Source: Deltaproteobacteria bacterium | GTDB taxonomy: Bacteria; Desulfobacterota; Binatia; UBA9968 | Assembly (NCBI GenBank): GCA_030688735.1 | Contig: JAUYJC010000253.1 | Span: forward strand, 1 to 44,017 | Direction of reading: 5' to 3' | DNA length: 44,017 nt | Shown here: positions 7,493 through 15,258 of the stretch, piece after piece | How positions within the stretch are numbered: position 1 is the first letter of the stretch | Layout of the letters: the number at the start of each line of letters is the position of its first letter | Made by a program: the position numbers and the translations under genes | Notes under the pieces: generated by a model | What the model was told of the DNA's origin: nothing | What the model saw: only the letters and a program-made list of their open reading frames with translations | Database searches by the model: none

Positions 7493-7945
7493 ATGAGCGA
7501 CGAAAAAAAGGCGCGCGCGTTGGGCATCAATCATGTGGTCCTGGAGGTCGGCGATCTGGACGAGGGACTGGAATTCTACGGGAAAATTTTCGACTTCAAG
7601 CTGCGTCGCAAGACCGATCAAAACGCCTTCATCGATCTCGGCGACCAGTTCATCCAATTGGCTCTCGGCAAGACCCAGGGACCGGACGACAAGCGCCACT
7701 TCGGCTTCGTCGTCGATGACCGCGAGCCGGTGCTCGGCGCCCTGGAAAGACTCGGCATCAAGAGCATCAACGATCGGCTCAACTTCCGCGACCCCTGGGG
7801 CAACCGCATCGAAGTCGTGTCTTACGACGACATCCAATTCACCAAAGCCGCTCACGTGCTCAAGGGCATGGGCGCCGGCGCGCTCGCAAAGACCGCCAAT
7901 GTCATCGAAGAACTGAAAAAGAAAAACATGTCGCCCGACGCGTGA
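7493..7945 (+). CDS. VOC-family protein (glyoxalase/dioxygenase fold)
   Basis: 150 residues with a single vicinal-oxygen-chelate domain. The expected metal ligands are visible: H14 in GINHVVLEVGD, H69 in KRHFGFVVDD and E107 in GNRIEVV, so a divalent metal site is likely. The paired beta-alpha-beta-beta-beta modules run about 10-55 and 66-110; the C-terminal tail (115-150) is an alanine/lysine-rich helix. VOC members include glyoxalase I, fosfomycin-resistance enzymes and extradiol dioxygenases; the substrate cannot be told. A good ribosome binding site (GGGAGGG) lies before the ATG. Confidence 0.85.
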   Translation: MSDEKKARALGINHVVLEVGDLDEGLEFYGKIFDFKLRRKTDQNAFIDLGDQFIQLALGKTQGPDDKRHFGFVVDDREPVLGALERLGIKSINDRLNFRDPWGNRIEVVSYDDIQFTKAAHVLKGMGAGALAKTANVIEELKKKNMSPDA

Positions 7946-8165
7946 TTGGCGACTCCGATTTCAGGCGCCGCGCCAGGAGCCCATCGGGGCGCGCATTCCC
8001 GCCTGTGTCCCTTGGGCCTGCAAGGCCGCGCAGACTTACATTCTTGAGAATTATCTCCGACCGATTTCACAAAGCGGCCCGTTCGGGGTTATACCGTTAA
8101 CGGCTAGTGTCGTGCCTGAGAAGTTCACTAAAGAATTCCAAATCATGGCATCTGCTAAAGTCGCA

Positions 8166-8262
8166 CTCAAATCCCCCTTGATCCCCCTTTTTCAAAGGGG
8201 GAATTTCGTCCGCAGGACTTTAACCTCTCTTTGGAAAAGAGGGGAAGGGGAGATTTTTGGGC
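8166..8262. repeat. Palindromic C-run/G-run intergenic repeat
   Basis: A hairpin with an 8-bp stem, CCCCCTTT/AAAGGGGG (8183-8190 with 8194-8201, loop TTC), is followed by a second hairpin CCTCT...AGAGG (8224-8228 with 8238-8242) and a purine-rich end. This is the type of 'AATCCCCC...' double-hairpin element scattered through many environmental proteobacterial and Nitrospira-like genomes. The gap 7946-8318 has no gene I can support. Confidence 0.65.
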
Positions 8263-8318
8263 GGAGTGAGGCGAGGATTTTGTCGCGAATTTCTGAGACG
8301 GGACATTAGGATCACCGC

Positions 8319-8828
8319 ATGGCGCTCCGCTTCGAGGAACTGATCGAACGACATCACGACGAGATTTTTGCTTACGCGTGGCGCTTGCTCGCGGGCGATC
8401 GGAGCAGCGATAGAAAAACGGATGCGGAAGATCTCGTCCAGGAGGTCTATCTGCGCGCCTACCGAAATTTCTCGCGCCTGCGGGCTAATACCAATCACAG
8501 AGCTTGGCTCTACAAGATCGCCACCCACTGCGCCTACAGCCGGTTGCGGCAAATTCAAGGCGGACGTCGAAAGTTAGCTGCGTTGGCGAGCGTGGCTGCG
8601 GCGCTTGGAAGCGCGAGCGACATTGCGGCATCCCAGGGGCAGATCGATCGACGGCTGCGCTTATTAGTGAATCAATTGCCGGCTAAGCAAAAAGCTTGCG
8701 TGACGCTGCGCTATTTCCAGGACTTGGACTATCCAGAGATCGCGCAGGTTCTGGGCTGCTCGCTGGAGAGCGCGCGGGCCAACGTCTACCAGGCGATTCG
8801 CCGCTTGCGTCTGGCTCTTGAGAAGTAA
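8319..8828 (+). CDS. ECF-type RNA polymerase sigma factor
   Basis: 169 residues. Region 2 is at about 8-80: FEELIERHHDEIFAYAWRLL, then the DAEDLVQEVYLRAYRNF helix that contacts core polymerase, and RAWLYKIATHCAYSRLRQ. Region 4 is at about 113-165, with LPAKQKACVTLRYFQDLDYPEIAQVLGCS and a helix-turn-helix whose recognition helix is LESARANVYQAIRRL. Length and domains match extracytoplasmic-function sigma factors. No anti-sigma gene is adjacent. The next gene is a DNA alkyltransferase whose start is 16 bases after the sigma stop, so the pair is probably one transcript. Confidence 0.92.
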   Translation: MALRFEELIERHHDEIFAYAWRLLAGDRSSDRKTDAEDLVQEVYLRAYRNFSRLRANTNHRAWLYKIATHCAYSRLRQIQGGRRKLAALASVAAALGSASDIAASQGQIDRRLRLLVNQLPAKQKACVTLRYFQDLDYPEIAQVLGCSLESARANVYQAIRRLRLALEK

Positions 8829-8844
8829 CAATGGAGAAGTAACG

Positions 8845-9474
8845 ATGACGACACGAATCCCAAAAACCGATCATGCGGTGGTAAAAAAGTTGCGCAGCGC
8901 GCTCGGCAATCCCGCGCCGACGGCTCTCGCCCATTCGCGTGCAAGGCTCAGCAAGTGGCTCACGGATGAGGCGCCGTTGATCCAGTGGGGCGAAATGAGT
9001 TGCCCGTTGGGGAGACTTTACGCCGCCGTGAGCGGCCAGGGACTCTGCGCCGTGGATTTTGGCCGTGGTGAAGCGGAATTTCTCGATCGCTTCGATCCAC
9101 GCGCGCGCCTGGAAAAAAACCCGAAGTCGGTGGAACGCGTCATGGCGCAGCTTAGCGAGTATTTCGCCGGCAAGCGGAGCCGATTCGATCTGCCCGTCGA
9201 TCTTTCGACGTTAACACCGTTTCAGAAAACTGTGCTTGAAGTCACCTGCCGCATCGCCCCCGGCGAGGTATGGACCTATCATCGGGTCGCGGAAGCCATG
9301 CGCCGGCCGCGCTCCAGCCGGCCCGTCGGGCAGGCGCTGGCGCGCAATCCGGTCCCCATCGTCATTCCTTGCCACCGCGTCGTCGCTAGCGACGGCGCCT
9401 TGCGCGGTTACAGCGGGGGGTCAGGGCTCAAGGCCAAACGCTGGCTGCTTGAACTGGAAGGCGCCTTAGCGTGA
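8845..9474 (+). CDS. ogt: Methylated-DNA--protein-cysteine S-methyltransferase
   Basis: A 209-residue suicide repair enzyme that moves alkyl groups from O6-alkylguanine to its own cysteine. The active site is IPCHRVV (174-180) with Cys176; the helix-turn-helix minor-groove-binding region is at about 126-165 (TPFQKTVLEVTCRIAPGEVW, then Arg157-158 near SSRPVGQALARNP). The ATG at 8845 is preferred: GGAGAAG lies just upstream. A TTG at 8818 would make the gene overlap the sigma factor. Its stop overlaps the GTG start of the EamA gene (GTGA, 9471-9474), giving a sigma factor - repair enzyme - exporter operon. Confidence 0.93.
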   Translation: MTTRIPKTDHAVVKKLRSALGNPAPTALAHSRARLSKWLTDEAPLIQWGEMSCPLGRLYAAVSGQGLCAVDFGRGEAEFLDRFDPRARLEKNPKSVERVMAQLSEYFAGKRSRFDLPVDLSTLTPFQKTVLEVTCRIAPGEVWTYHRVAEAMRRPRSSRPVGQALARNPVPIVIPCHRVVASDGALRGYSGGSGLKAKRWLLELEGALA

Positions 9475-10445
9475 CCCAGCCTGCATCTCCTTCCAACGAA
9501 TATCGCGCTTCGCCCTTGGCGGTCTGGTCGGCTCTGACGGTGGTCTATCTGGTCTGGGGCTCGACCTATCTCGCGATTCGCTTCGCCGTCGAAACCACGC
9601 CGCCTTTTCTTATGGCGGCGGCCCGCTTCATCGTCTCCGGCGGTTGCCTGCTTGTTTGGCGCCGCGCCGCGGGCGACACCAAGCCGACGTTGCTCGAATG
9701 GCGCAATGCGGCGATCATCGGATTGTTCCTTCTGGTCGGCGGCAACGGCGGCGTTGTCTGGGCTGCGCAATTCATACCATCGAGCCTTTCCGCGCTCCTG
9801 GTTGCCACCGTTCCGCTGTGGATGGCGCTCATCGATACGCTGCGTCCGGGTGGCAAATGGCCTGGCCTCAAGTCCGCCCTCGGCATTTTCATCGGCTTTT
9901 GTGGCGCGGCCTTGCTCATCGGTTGGAGCGCGGCCAACGCCGGCGCGATGAACCTTGCGGGCGCCGCGGCGGTGGTGCTCGCCTCGATTTTCTGGGCGAT
10001 CGGATCGCTTTACGGCAGAACCGCGCCGCTTCCCGCCTCGCCTCTTCTCGCCGCGGGAATGGAGATGTTTTCCGGCGGCATCGCGCAGGTCATCATCGCC
10101 TTGGCTCTCGGCGAATGGAGCAGCTTCGACCCCGCCGCGGTTTCCCAGCGCTCCGCTCTGGCGCTGGTTTATCTCACGATAATCGGCTCCTGCGCTTTCG
10201 TCGCCTACGCCTGGCTCTTGCGCGTGGCGCCGACGCCGCTGGTCGCTACCTACGCGTATGTCAATCCGCTGGTGGCGGTGTTGCTCGGATTTTTTCTGGC
10301 CGACGAACCGATAACCCTGCGCACGCTGCTCGCCGCCGGGCTGATCATCGGCTCAGTGGTGTTGGTGAGCAGTCAAAAACAAAAATCGCCGGCGCCATCG
10401 GATCGCGCAGTGAGAGGTCTTTCTGTTACTTCAAAATCTCCTTGA
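9471..10445 (+). CDS. EamA/DMT-family transporter
   Basis: 324 residues with about ten hydrophobic helices arranged as two EamA repeats (roughly 15-145 and 160-300). Helix 1 has VYLVWGSTYLAIRFAVETTP, the hallmark start of this family. The second repeat ends with VNPLVAVLLGFFLADEPIT, the matching signature. It is an inner-membrane drug/metabolite exporter with unknown substrate. Translation probably couples to the upstream alkyltransferase through the GTGA overlap. The last codons may run into a foreign remnant: on the minus strand 10428-10480 reads VLAAVGYEIALQLKEILK, then stop, like the end of another protein. Confidence 0.9.
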   Translation: MTQPASPSNEYRASPLAVWSALTVVYLVWGSTYLAIRFAVETTPPFLMAAARFIVSGGCLLVWRRAAGDTKPTLLEWRNAAIIGLFLLVGGNGGVVWAAQFIPSSLSALLVATVPLWMALIDTLRPGGKWPGLKSALGIFIGFCGAALLIGWSAANAGAMNLAGAAAVVLASIFWAIGSLYGRTAPLPASPLLAAGMEMFSGGIAQVIIALALGEWSSFDPAAVSQRSALALVYLTIIGSCAFVAYAWLLRVAPTPLVATYAYVNPLVAVLLGFFLADEPITLRTLLAAGLIIGSVVLVSSQKQKSPAPSDRAVRGLSVTSKSP

Positions 10446-10597
10446 GCTGCAGCGCGATCTCGTAGCCGACGGCGGCCAAAACAAACACACGTTGACAAGA
10501 GCGCGGCGGCCTTGTATCAAACCGAATCGAAGGCTCGAGCGAAGAGATGCTTCCCCACCGCTGACCGCGAGTTCACCAGGAAAGGTAAACACACCCC

Positions 10598-11611
10598 ATG
10601 ACAAGAAAATGCGTCCGAAAAATGCTGGGAGTCTCGGTGGCGATAGTTTTTGCCTTTCTCGCCACGGAGAAATCTTCGGCGGCCGAGCCGAAGCCCGAAA
10701 AGAACCGCCTCGAAGTCGCCATCGCCGCCACCGGGCCGCTCTACCTGCCGATATTCCTGGCGAACGAAGCCGGTTACTTCGCGAGACGCGGCGTGACCAT
10801 CAATATCAGCGTGCTCAGCGCCACCGCGTCCGCGCAGGCGCTGCTCTCCGGTCAGGTGGACATCTATCAAGGCGGCACGGCGATCATCCACGCCAACGTG
10901 GCGGGCTCGGATCTTATTTACGTCGCCGCGAGCGTCGATCGCAGCACCCTGGTTCTATTCGGCCAAAAGGGATTGACGACCTTCGACAGTTTACGCGGCA
11001 AGTCCGTGGCGACGACCTCGGTCGGCGCCTTCGGCGAAATCGCTGTCCGCAAGACCGCGAAAGAACATGGCATGGAAATTGGCAAGGACATCAAGCTCCT
11101 GTACCACAAGGGCCCGCCCGACGCGCTGTCGACTTTCCTACTGGGAAATGCCGACGGTGTGATTGTGACCCCGCCGCAGAGCGAAATGGCACGGAGCAAG
11201 GGTTTTCCAGTGATCGTTGACTACTACGAGCGCGGTCTAAAAATCATTGGCCCCGGCACGGGCTTGGCCAGAGCATTCGCGCAAAAAAACCCCAACACGG
11301 TGAAAATTTTCCTGATGGGCTATCTCGACGCCATCAAGCGTGCCATCGATGATCCTGCCTATGCGAGCAAGATTCTCACCCAATCGAGCAAGATCACCGA
11401 CCCGAAACTCTTGGAGGACAGCTATCAAGGAGGATTAAAGTCCTGGAACAAGGACATGGCCGTCGATCCCGAGGCGATCAAGGTCGTCCTTGAACAATCG
11501 ACGGTGCCGAAAGCCGCCGAGCTCGACCCAAAACGTTTCTTCGACAACAGCCTGATCCGCGAGGTCAACCGCGACTACGCATCGAAGCTGTTTCCGGGGC
11601 AGGTTCGGTGA
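10598..11611 (+). CDS. ABC transporter substrate-binding protein (NMT1/SsuA-like)
   Basis: 337 residues with an N-terminal signal peptide (basic start, hydrophobic core to about residue 26, then SSAAEPK). The mature part begins with strand LEVAIAATGPLYLPIFLANE and AGYFARRGVTINI, the typical opening of NitT/TauT-type periplasmic binding proteins, followed by LLSGQVDIYQGGTAIIHANV and the LRGKSVATTSVGAFGEIAVR lobe-switch. These proteins bind sulfonates, nitrate-like ions, thiamine precursors or aromatic acids. No permease or ATPase adjoins this copy, so it may share the transporter at 37827-40207 or act without one. Distant paralog of the binding proteins at 40451, 42553 and 43575. Confidence 0.88.
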   Translation: MTRKCVRKMLGVSVAIVFAFLATEKSSAAEPKPEKNRLEVAIAATGPLYLPIFLANEAGYFARRGVTINISVLSATASAQALLSGQVDIYQGGTAIIHANVAGSDLIYVAASVDRSTLVLFGQKGLTTFDSLRGKSVATTSVGAFGEIAVRKTAKEHGMEIGKDIKLLYHKGPPDALSTFLLGNADGVIVTPPQSEMARSKGFPVIVDYYERGLKIIGPGTGLARAFAQKNPNTVKIFLMGYLDAIKRAIDDPAYASKILTQSSKITDPKLLEDSYQGGLKSWNKDMAVDPEAIKVVLEQSTVPKAAELDPKRFFDNSLIREVNRDYASKLFPGQVR

Positions 11612-11678
11612 GAAAAATCATGCAGGGGGAAAACGGACAAAACCCCTTAGACGAGTTTTCCTGGGAAGCGAGGTCCCC

Positions 11679-11960
11679 CTATCGGGCAACCTTCCTAATC
11701 TCCTTGACGATGGAAACGACCTTTCGCGGGGACTTTAGGTGACGGTGTAGTATTCGGGTCGTCGCGTCGATCACGCGCTGCGAGTGGCGGGTTGCTAGAT
11801 CAGCGCGCAGTCCTTGCCCGACGTAAAATTTAATCAAGGCCTGATAACCCATATCCTTGTGACCGGCAACTTCTTTGAGGGAGTCAAGGGTACGCTCGGG
11901 GATTCGGATGGACACCATTCGCGACGGCCGAGTGCGAATCTTTAAACTATGCTTCTTCAT
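11679..11960 (-). CDS. CopG/BrnA-like ribbon-helix-helix antitoxin
   Basis: 93 residues. The strand RMVSIRIPERTLDSL and helix KEVAGHKDMGYQALIKFYVGQ form the ribbon-helix-helix DNA-binding unit seen in BrnA and other CopG-type antitoxins (about 13-50). The C-terminal half is basic and helical. A purine-rich site AGGAAAGGAA precedes the ATG. No BrnT or other toxin gene is recognisable on either side, so it looks like an orphan or a regulator. The Phd-like gene 100 bases upstream on the same strand is another antitoxin type. Confidence 0.75.
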   Translation of the reverse strand: MKKHSLKIRTRPSRMVSIRIPERTLDSLKEVAGHKDMGYQALIKFYVGQGLRADLATRHSQRVIDATTRILHRHLKSPRKVVSIVKEIRKVAR

Positions 11961-12037
11961 ACAGTTTCCTTTCCTGTCGAAACTATTCCTTCGCGGTCGT
12001 GGTGACCAGGATACGGTGGGTATCGGCGCGTGACGTC

Positions 12038-12100
12038 TCCATCCACCCTACGGTTCTTCGATTATGGATTCTTGTAGGATGGGTGGAGCGAAGCAAAACC
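12038..12100. repeat. Inverted repeat of the GTAGGATGGGT type
   Basis: The arms CCATCCACCCTAC (near 12038-12051) and GTAGGATGGGTGG (near 12076-12088) are near-complementary (11 of 13). This is a recognisable member of the widespread 'TGTAGGATGGGTGGAGCGAAGC' repeats of environmental bacteria, recalled from memory. Its right arm encodes the C-terminal residues of the Phd-like gene, so the repeat became coding. Confidence 0.6.
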
Positions 12101-12430
12101 ATAGCGATCGCCCTTGGCAAACCGTTCCATTTCACGCCAGCTCTTAAAACGGAGAGAGCGCCGCATCTTTCTCGTCGTTTTTTCCAGTTCTCGCCTCGCC
12201 TGCTCCGGCGCTTCTTTTGCCAGATGAGGATATTTGGCGAGAATCGTTTTCCTTAGCGCATCAAATGCGGTGGTGGGATACGGGCTTTTTCTGTTGTGCG
12301 GCTCGAAAGGATTGAGGGTCACCACTGGTTTTCCTCGCCGCGTGACTACGATCGGCTTCCCCTTTTCAACCTCGCGGATCAAGGCCGTCGTCTGGTTCTT
12401 GAGCTCCCGGACCGTTGCATACTTGGGCAT
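12062..12430 (-). CDS. Phd/YefM-family antitoxin-like protein with repeat-derived C-terminus
   Basis: 122 residues from the ATG at 12430, chosen because GGGGAGG lies four bases upstream; the longer frame to 12475 has no support. MPKYATVRELKNQTTALIRE and VEKGKPIVVTRRGKPVVTLNPF are the N-terminal DNA-binding signature of Phd/YefM antitoxins. The rest is a basic helical segment (about 60-105) that normally would bind a toxin. The last residues (GFASLHPSYKNP) come from the dispersed repeat at 12038-12100, so the native end was replaced. No toxin gene follows. It may still repress its own promoter. Confidence 0.8.
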   Translation of the reverse strand: MPKYATVRELKNQTTALIREVEKGKPIVVTRRGKPVVTLNPFEPHNRKSPYPTTAFDALRKTILAKYPHLAKEAPEQARRELEKTTRKMRRSLRFKSWREMERFAKGDRYGFASLHPSYKNP

Positions 12431-12499
12431 AAGGCCTCCCCATGTAGCCACCAAAATAGCAACTAGATCTCTCAAGGGTCAAGCGGAGTTCCTCGCGGG

Positions 12500-12637
12500 G
12501 TCTTCGCCACCGACTACAACCACAGCGACTCCAAGTTCCCCCATACCGTCGAAGAAGTGATGGGCCGCAAAGATTTGTCGGACGCGTTGAAGACAAAATT
12601 AATGGGCGAAAACGCGGCGAAGCTCTATAACCTGTAA
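12500..12637 (+). pseudogene. Amidohydrolase C-terminal remnant (copy 1)
   Basis: The frame 12500-12637 reads VFATDYNHSDSKFPHTVEEV, then GRKDLSDALKTKL, then MGENAAKLYNL and stop. This is the last 45 codons of an amidohydrolase-2 type metal hydrolase. It has the same length as, and is near-identical to, 18042-18179. Nothing upstream continues the gene. The 340 bases after it (12638-12981) contain no gene, only repeat-like sequence. Confidence 0.85.
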
Positions 12638-12779
12638 GGAGAGTTGCATAGTTACGGAATTGCGCAAATATGACGGACGTCAATTCGATTTGGAATTAGT
12701 GGGATACTCAGAAACTATTTGCCAAGCAGGAAAATTGTTACGAAAGACCTCAGCGATTTTCTCGGATGCGAACGTGATT

Positions 12780-12935
12780 GTCAGCGGTAACGGGGTGCCG
12801 AGAATCACGGATTGAGCGTCACGCATCACGATCCGACCAGGAAGCGGATGGCATCGCTCTGCCAAGATTGTCTAGAAACCAAAGCCTGACTCCAGTCCCT
12901 GGGGAAATTAGTATTATGTCCCCCGAATTCCCCCG
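12780..12935. repeat. Dispersed repeat with ATTAGTATTATGTCCCC end (copy 1)
   Basis: Contains AATCACGGATTGAGCG, then GATCCGACCAGGAAGCGGATGG, and ends GAAATTAGTATTATGTCCCC. The same blocks, in the same order, occur at 18318-18442 after the second amidohydrolase fragment. The minus-strand reading GGGGACATAATACTAATTT resembles tails that border RAYT-type transposase genes (memory, not tested). Two adjacent CCCCCGAATT units lie at 12919-12938. Confidence 0.6.
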
Positions 12936-13045
12936 AATTCCCGCAAAAAAGTCGCCCGCGCCCTCGGCGCCGAGATCGAGATCAAACTCTCCGCGTAGCG
13001 CGCTCAACAGCGACAGCCGGTAAAATATTTGTCTGCCTCCCACAC

Positions 13046-13311
13046 TTTTTCACCTTGCTTTTTCTGTCCATGAGCTGCGTCATGTCGCCGGCCAGATCGT
13101 ACTGATAGCTCTCGCTCCTCGTCAGTAGATCGACGCGCGTCGCCAGCCCATCCATGGTGACGTACGCATATGGGGTCGCGTTGCTCCGCGGGTCGGTGAC
13201 GCTAAGCAGGTTGCCGTTCGCATCGTAACTAAACCCAGTGGTCCCGTTTAGCGCCTCGAGCCTCCAGGGCAGCCGGTTCAACGCGTCGTAAGTATGGATT
13301 GTCGGGAAGTA
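13046..13311 (-). pseudogene. RHS/YD-repeat protein fragment
   Basis: The minus strand reads TYDALNRLPWRLEALNGTTG, then FSYDANGNLLSVTDPRSNAT, then ESYQYDLAGDMTQLMDRKSK. These are consecutive YD repeats ('YDANGNL.sVTDp', 'YD.LNRL') of RHS-family surface or toxin-delivery proteins. The frame begins in non-coding DNA near 13311 and loses repeat character after about 13046, so both ends of a protein usually over 1,000 residues are gone. It is a decayed internal fragment; its 5' edge is duplicated at 15001-15087. Confidence 0.8.
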
Positions 13312-13351
13312 GAGACAATAAAATCACTCTAATGAAGCCTGACACCGCTCA
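13265..13351. repeat. 87-bp direct repeat, copy 1 (partner 15001-15087)
   Basis: Aligned without gaps to 15001-15087, 85 of 87 bases agree (differences at the GAAGT/GAAGC and AAGCC/AAGAC positions). It spans the RHS 'YDALNRLP' codons plus adjoining non-coding DNA, so the copied unit formed after the RHS gene had decayed. Sequence outside the 87 bases is unrelated. Confidence 0.85.
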
Positions 13352-13501
13352 TGCACTGTCCCATTAGTGCATCATAATTTGCAGGCTTTGTTTCATTACC
13401 GGGACAAACAGAACGTCCCGGCGTCCACTTCGTTATATATTGCGCTGGCATGGCTTTGGCTATTCCTTGAAGTCCAGTCCGAGCGCAAAGCAGGATCGAA
13501 T

Positions 13502-13780
13502 ATGCGACTAAAAATACTGCTGCTTTTGGAGTTTACACGACGCGAGAGGCGGTCGACGGAGGGAATTGAATGTTTGCGTGAGGCAAACTTTCGTACTGAA
13601 GATATTTCGATCTTGTTTCGTGAAAACGGGGGCAACAAAGATTTCCCACACGTTGCTCCAACCACGGCAACCGGCGCAATTACGCACGCGCATAGAATTT
13701 CCTTGTTTAAGCGTAATAAGGATGCTATATATGGCCTGAAACTCGCGAGGCACTGGGTGGATGAGAGGATTCAGAAGTGA
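13502..13780 (+). pseudogene. Stress-protein-like gene (YflT/17M type) with compensated frameshifts, truncated
   Basis: From residue 21 the frame reads GIECLREANFRTEDISILFR, then ENGGNKDFPHVAPTTATGA, very like the N-terminal domain of the general stress protein 17M/YflT family. The preceding codons make sense only in another frame: from 13504 they read ATKNTAAFGVYTTREAVDGG, the expected family start. A lost G after the ATG at 13502 and an extra G at 13561-13563 cancel each other, so the ATG is again in frame downstream. After residue 60 the family's glycine-rich hydrophobic tail is missing. Either a decayed gene, a sequence error pair, or a small protein with a scrambled N-terminus. Confidence 0.65.
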
Positions 13781-13891
13781 ACCGCAGGACAATCTCGCTG
13801 ATATCAGTTGCTCGTTACTGCTGGCATCACGCTTGTTGGAACGCGTAGAAGAAAAAATTTGGCCCGATTGCGGGCAGAAAGAGGTGTAGCT

Positions 13892-14449
13892 ATGAGCAGA
13901 AATGCGAAACCATTGTTGGCGCTGATCGCGGGAGTCGCGCTCAGCGCGTTGTCCATTACGACCGTGCATGCCGCACCCGGTGTTGGTTCGAACGAAGTCC
14001 AAGTCGCGGCCGGCTTCTTCCATGCGCAAGGGTCCGACAGCGGCAACTTCAACGCGGATCTTTCATACGGATACTACTTGACGCCGGGGTGGGAAATCGG
14101 GTTTCGCCAGGCGCTGAACTACAACTTCATCGACGGCGCGCGAGACTTTTGGGTCGCAACGACAACGCCTTTTTTGCTTTACAATTTCAAGATATCCGAC
14201 ATCGTTGTGCCGTACCTCGGTGTTCAGGGCGGGATCGTGTGGAATGATCAAAAGATAACCGGAACCTTTGGACCTAACGCCGGTCTGAAACTATTTCTAA
14301 CCGGACAAACTTTTCTCAACATCGGTTACCGCTATGAATGGTACTTCCATTCATTTAGGTCTGCGGAGAACAACCGGACTCGCGGCAACCATATCGCAAA
14401 TATCGGTCTCGGATTCGTTTGGGGCGGGCAGACAACCACGACACGATAA
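13892..14449 (+). CDS. Outer-membrane beta-barrel protein
   Basis: 186 residues from the ATG at 13892, which has AAAGAGGTG upstream; the frame is open from 13808 without support. A signal peptide (MSRNAKPLLALIAGVALSAL... cleaved near VHA-AP, residues 26-28) precedes alternating hydrophobic/polar strands with aromatic girdles (NADLSYGYYL, WEIGFRQALNY, PYLGVQGGIVW, LNIGYRYEWYF, HIANIGLGFVWG). Eight strands fit the length of OmpA/OmpX-like or porin-family 'beta-barrel domain' proteins. The last strand ends in W-G-G plus a polar tail rather than the usual terminal aromatic residue. Location: outer membrane; function unknown. A strong hairpin follows. Confidence 0.8.
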   Translation: MSRNAKPLLALIAGVALSALSITTVHAAPGVGSNEVQVAAGFFHAQGSDSGNFNADLSYGYYLTPGWEIGFRQALNYNFIDGARDFWVATTTPFLLYNFKISDIVVPYLGVQGGIVWNDQKITGTFGPNAGLKLFLTGQTFLNIGYRYEWYFHSFRSAENNRTRGNHIANIGLGFVWGGQTTTTR

Positions 14450-14463
14450 TCTTTTCGCCTCGG

Positions 14464-14491
14464 CAGGAAGGACCGCTCACGGTCCTTCCTG
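14464..14491 (+). terminator. 12-bp perfect hairpin after the barrel gene
   Basis: CAGGAAGGACCG (14464-14475), loop CTCA, CGGTCCTTCCTG (14480-14491), 15 bases after the stop codon. There is a pyrimidine-rich but not T-pure tail, so it is probably a transcription end or 3' stabiliser. Confidence 0.65.
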
Positions 14492-15000
14492 TCCTCGCGT
14501 GCGGCATTCTGCGGAATCTTTCCCGACCCAGCAATCCCTTCACCCTGAAGGTGATCTACCCAGTGTTGCGGTTGGGTTTTGTCCGGAACCATCGCAACAA
14601 TCCTCAGATAAAGTTTTTCTGTGTGCATTCGACCGTCACAAGCGCGCTTGTTATGCGTGAAGCGCGCCGTTGCGGCCGAACGCGGCGGCAAACGGCCCAG
14701 TCACATGCTGAGCGATCCCATCGCATATCAAATCCTGCGCCTTGAAATCCCGTCGACCAGTGTCGATGTACGAAGCACCCTCGAAAAGCAACCCTGGTAC
14801 GAAAGCCGATGGAAAGACCAGCTCGTTGGACTAGAGGGACTTAGGTCCGAAAAGTCCATTATCACCAAAAGGATTTCGCCTCCCGCCCGTTTCTGATTGA
14901 CCCGTCTCAAAACGCTCTGCGTCGACACTCGCAGCAATCTCTCGAGCCAAACAACGGACTCTTCGGACCTACGTCCCACTTGCCCACTTGCCGTCCCACT
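14492..15000. other. Gene-poor stretch with an inverted repeat
   Basis: No gene can be supported in 14492-15258. It holds 22-base inverted arms at 14836-14857 and 14956-14977 (20 of 22 complementary, GGGACTTAGGTCCGAAAAGTCC type) about 98 bases apart; each arm can also fold on itself (GGACTT/AAGTCC). This could be the pair of ends of a lost small mobile element. Confidence 0.5.
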
Positions 15001-15087
15001 CAGGGCAGCCGGTTCAACGCGTCGTAAGTATGGATTGTCGGGAAGCAGAGACAATAAAATCACTCTAATGAAGACTGACACCGCTCA
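15001..15087. repeat. 87-bp direct repeat, copy 2 (partner 13265-13351)
   Basis: It is nearly identical to the copy at the RHS fragment, yet here only the eight or so 'YDALNRLP' codons of RHS remain, with no further YD repeats on the left. It therefore looks like a recent copy, or one end left after a deletion. Confidence 0.85.
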
Positions 15088-15111
15088 CAATCTGTGAACT
15101 TAATTCTGCGG

Positions 15112-15192
15112 CGCCACTAAGGCGCCAAGGCGCAAAGTTAAAAATATCTTCCGAATTCTCTGAACTTCGCGTCTTTGCGTCTTTGCGAGAGA
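15112..15192. repeat. Inverted GGCGCAAAG / CTTTGCG intergenic repeat
   Basis: Arms AAGGCGCCAAGGCGCAAAG (about 15119-15137) and CTTCGCGTCTTTGCGTCTTTGCGAG (about 15166-15190) are roughly complementary. The same 'CGCAAAGACGCAAAG' vocabulary recurs at 31740-31847 and is a common intergenic palindrome family. It lies downstream of the MmgE/PrpD stop. Confidence 0.6.
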
Positions 15193-15258
15193 CATGGTTT
15201 TTCCGATCTTTTCTTCGTTTCCGAAGTTCAAATACCTTTGGTTAGTCTTTGAATAATT

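Noticed and set aside
10428-10480. Minus-strand text VLAAVGYEIALQLKEILK ending in a stop
   Set aside because: Looks like the end of a protein but is only about 18 codons long and no family can be assigned; kept as a note within the EamA entry.
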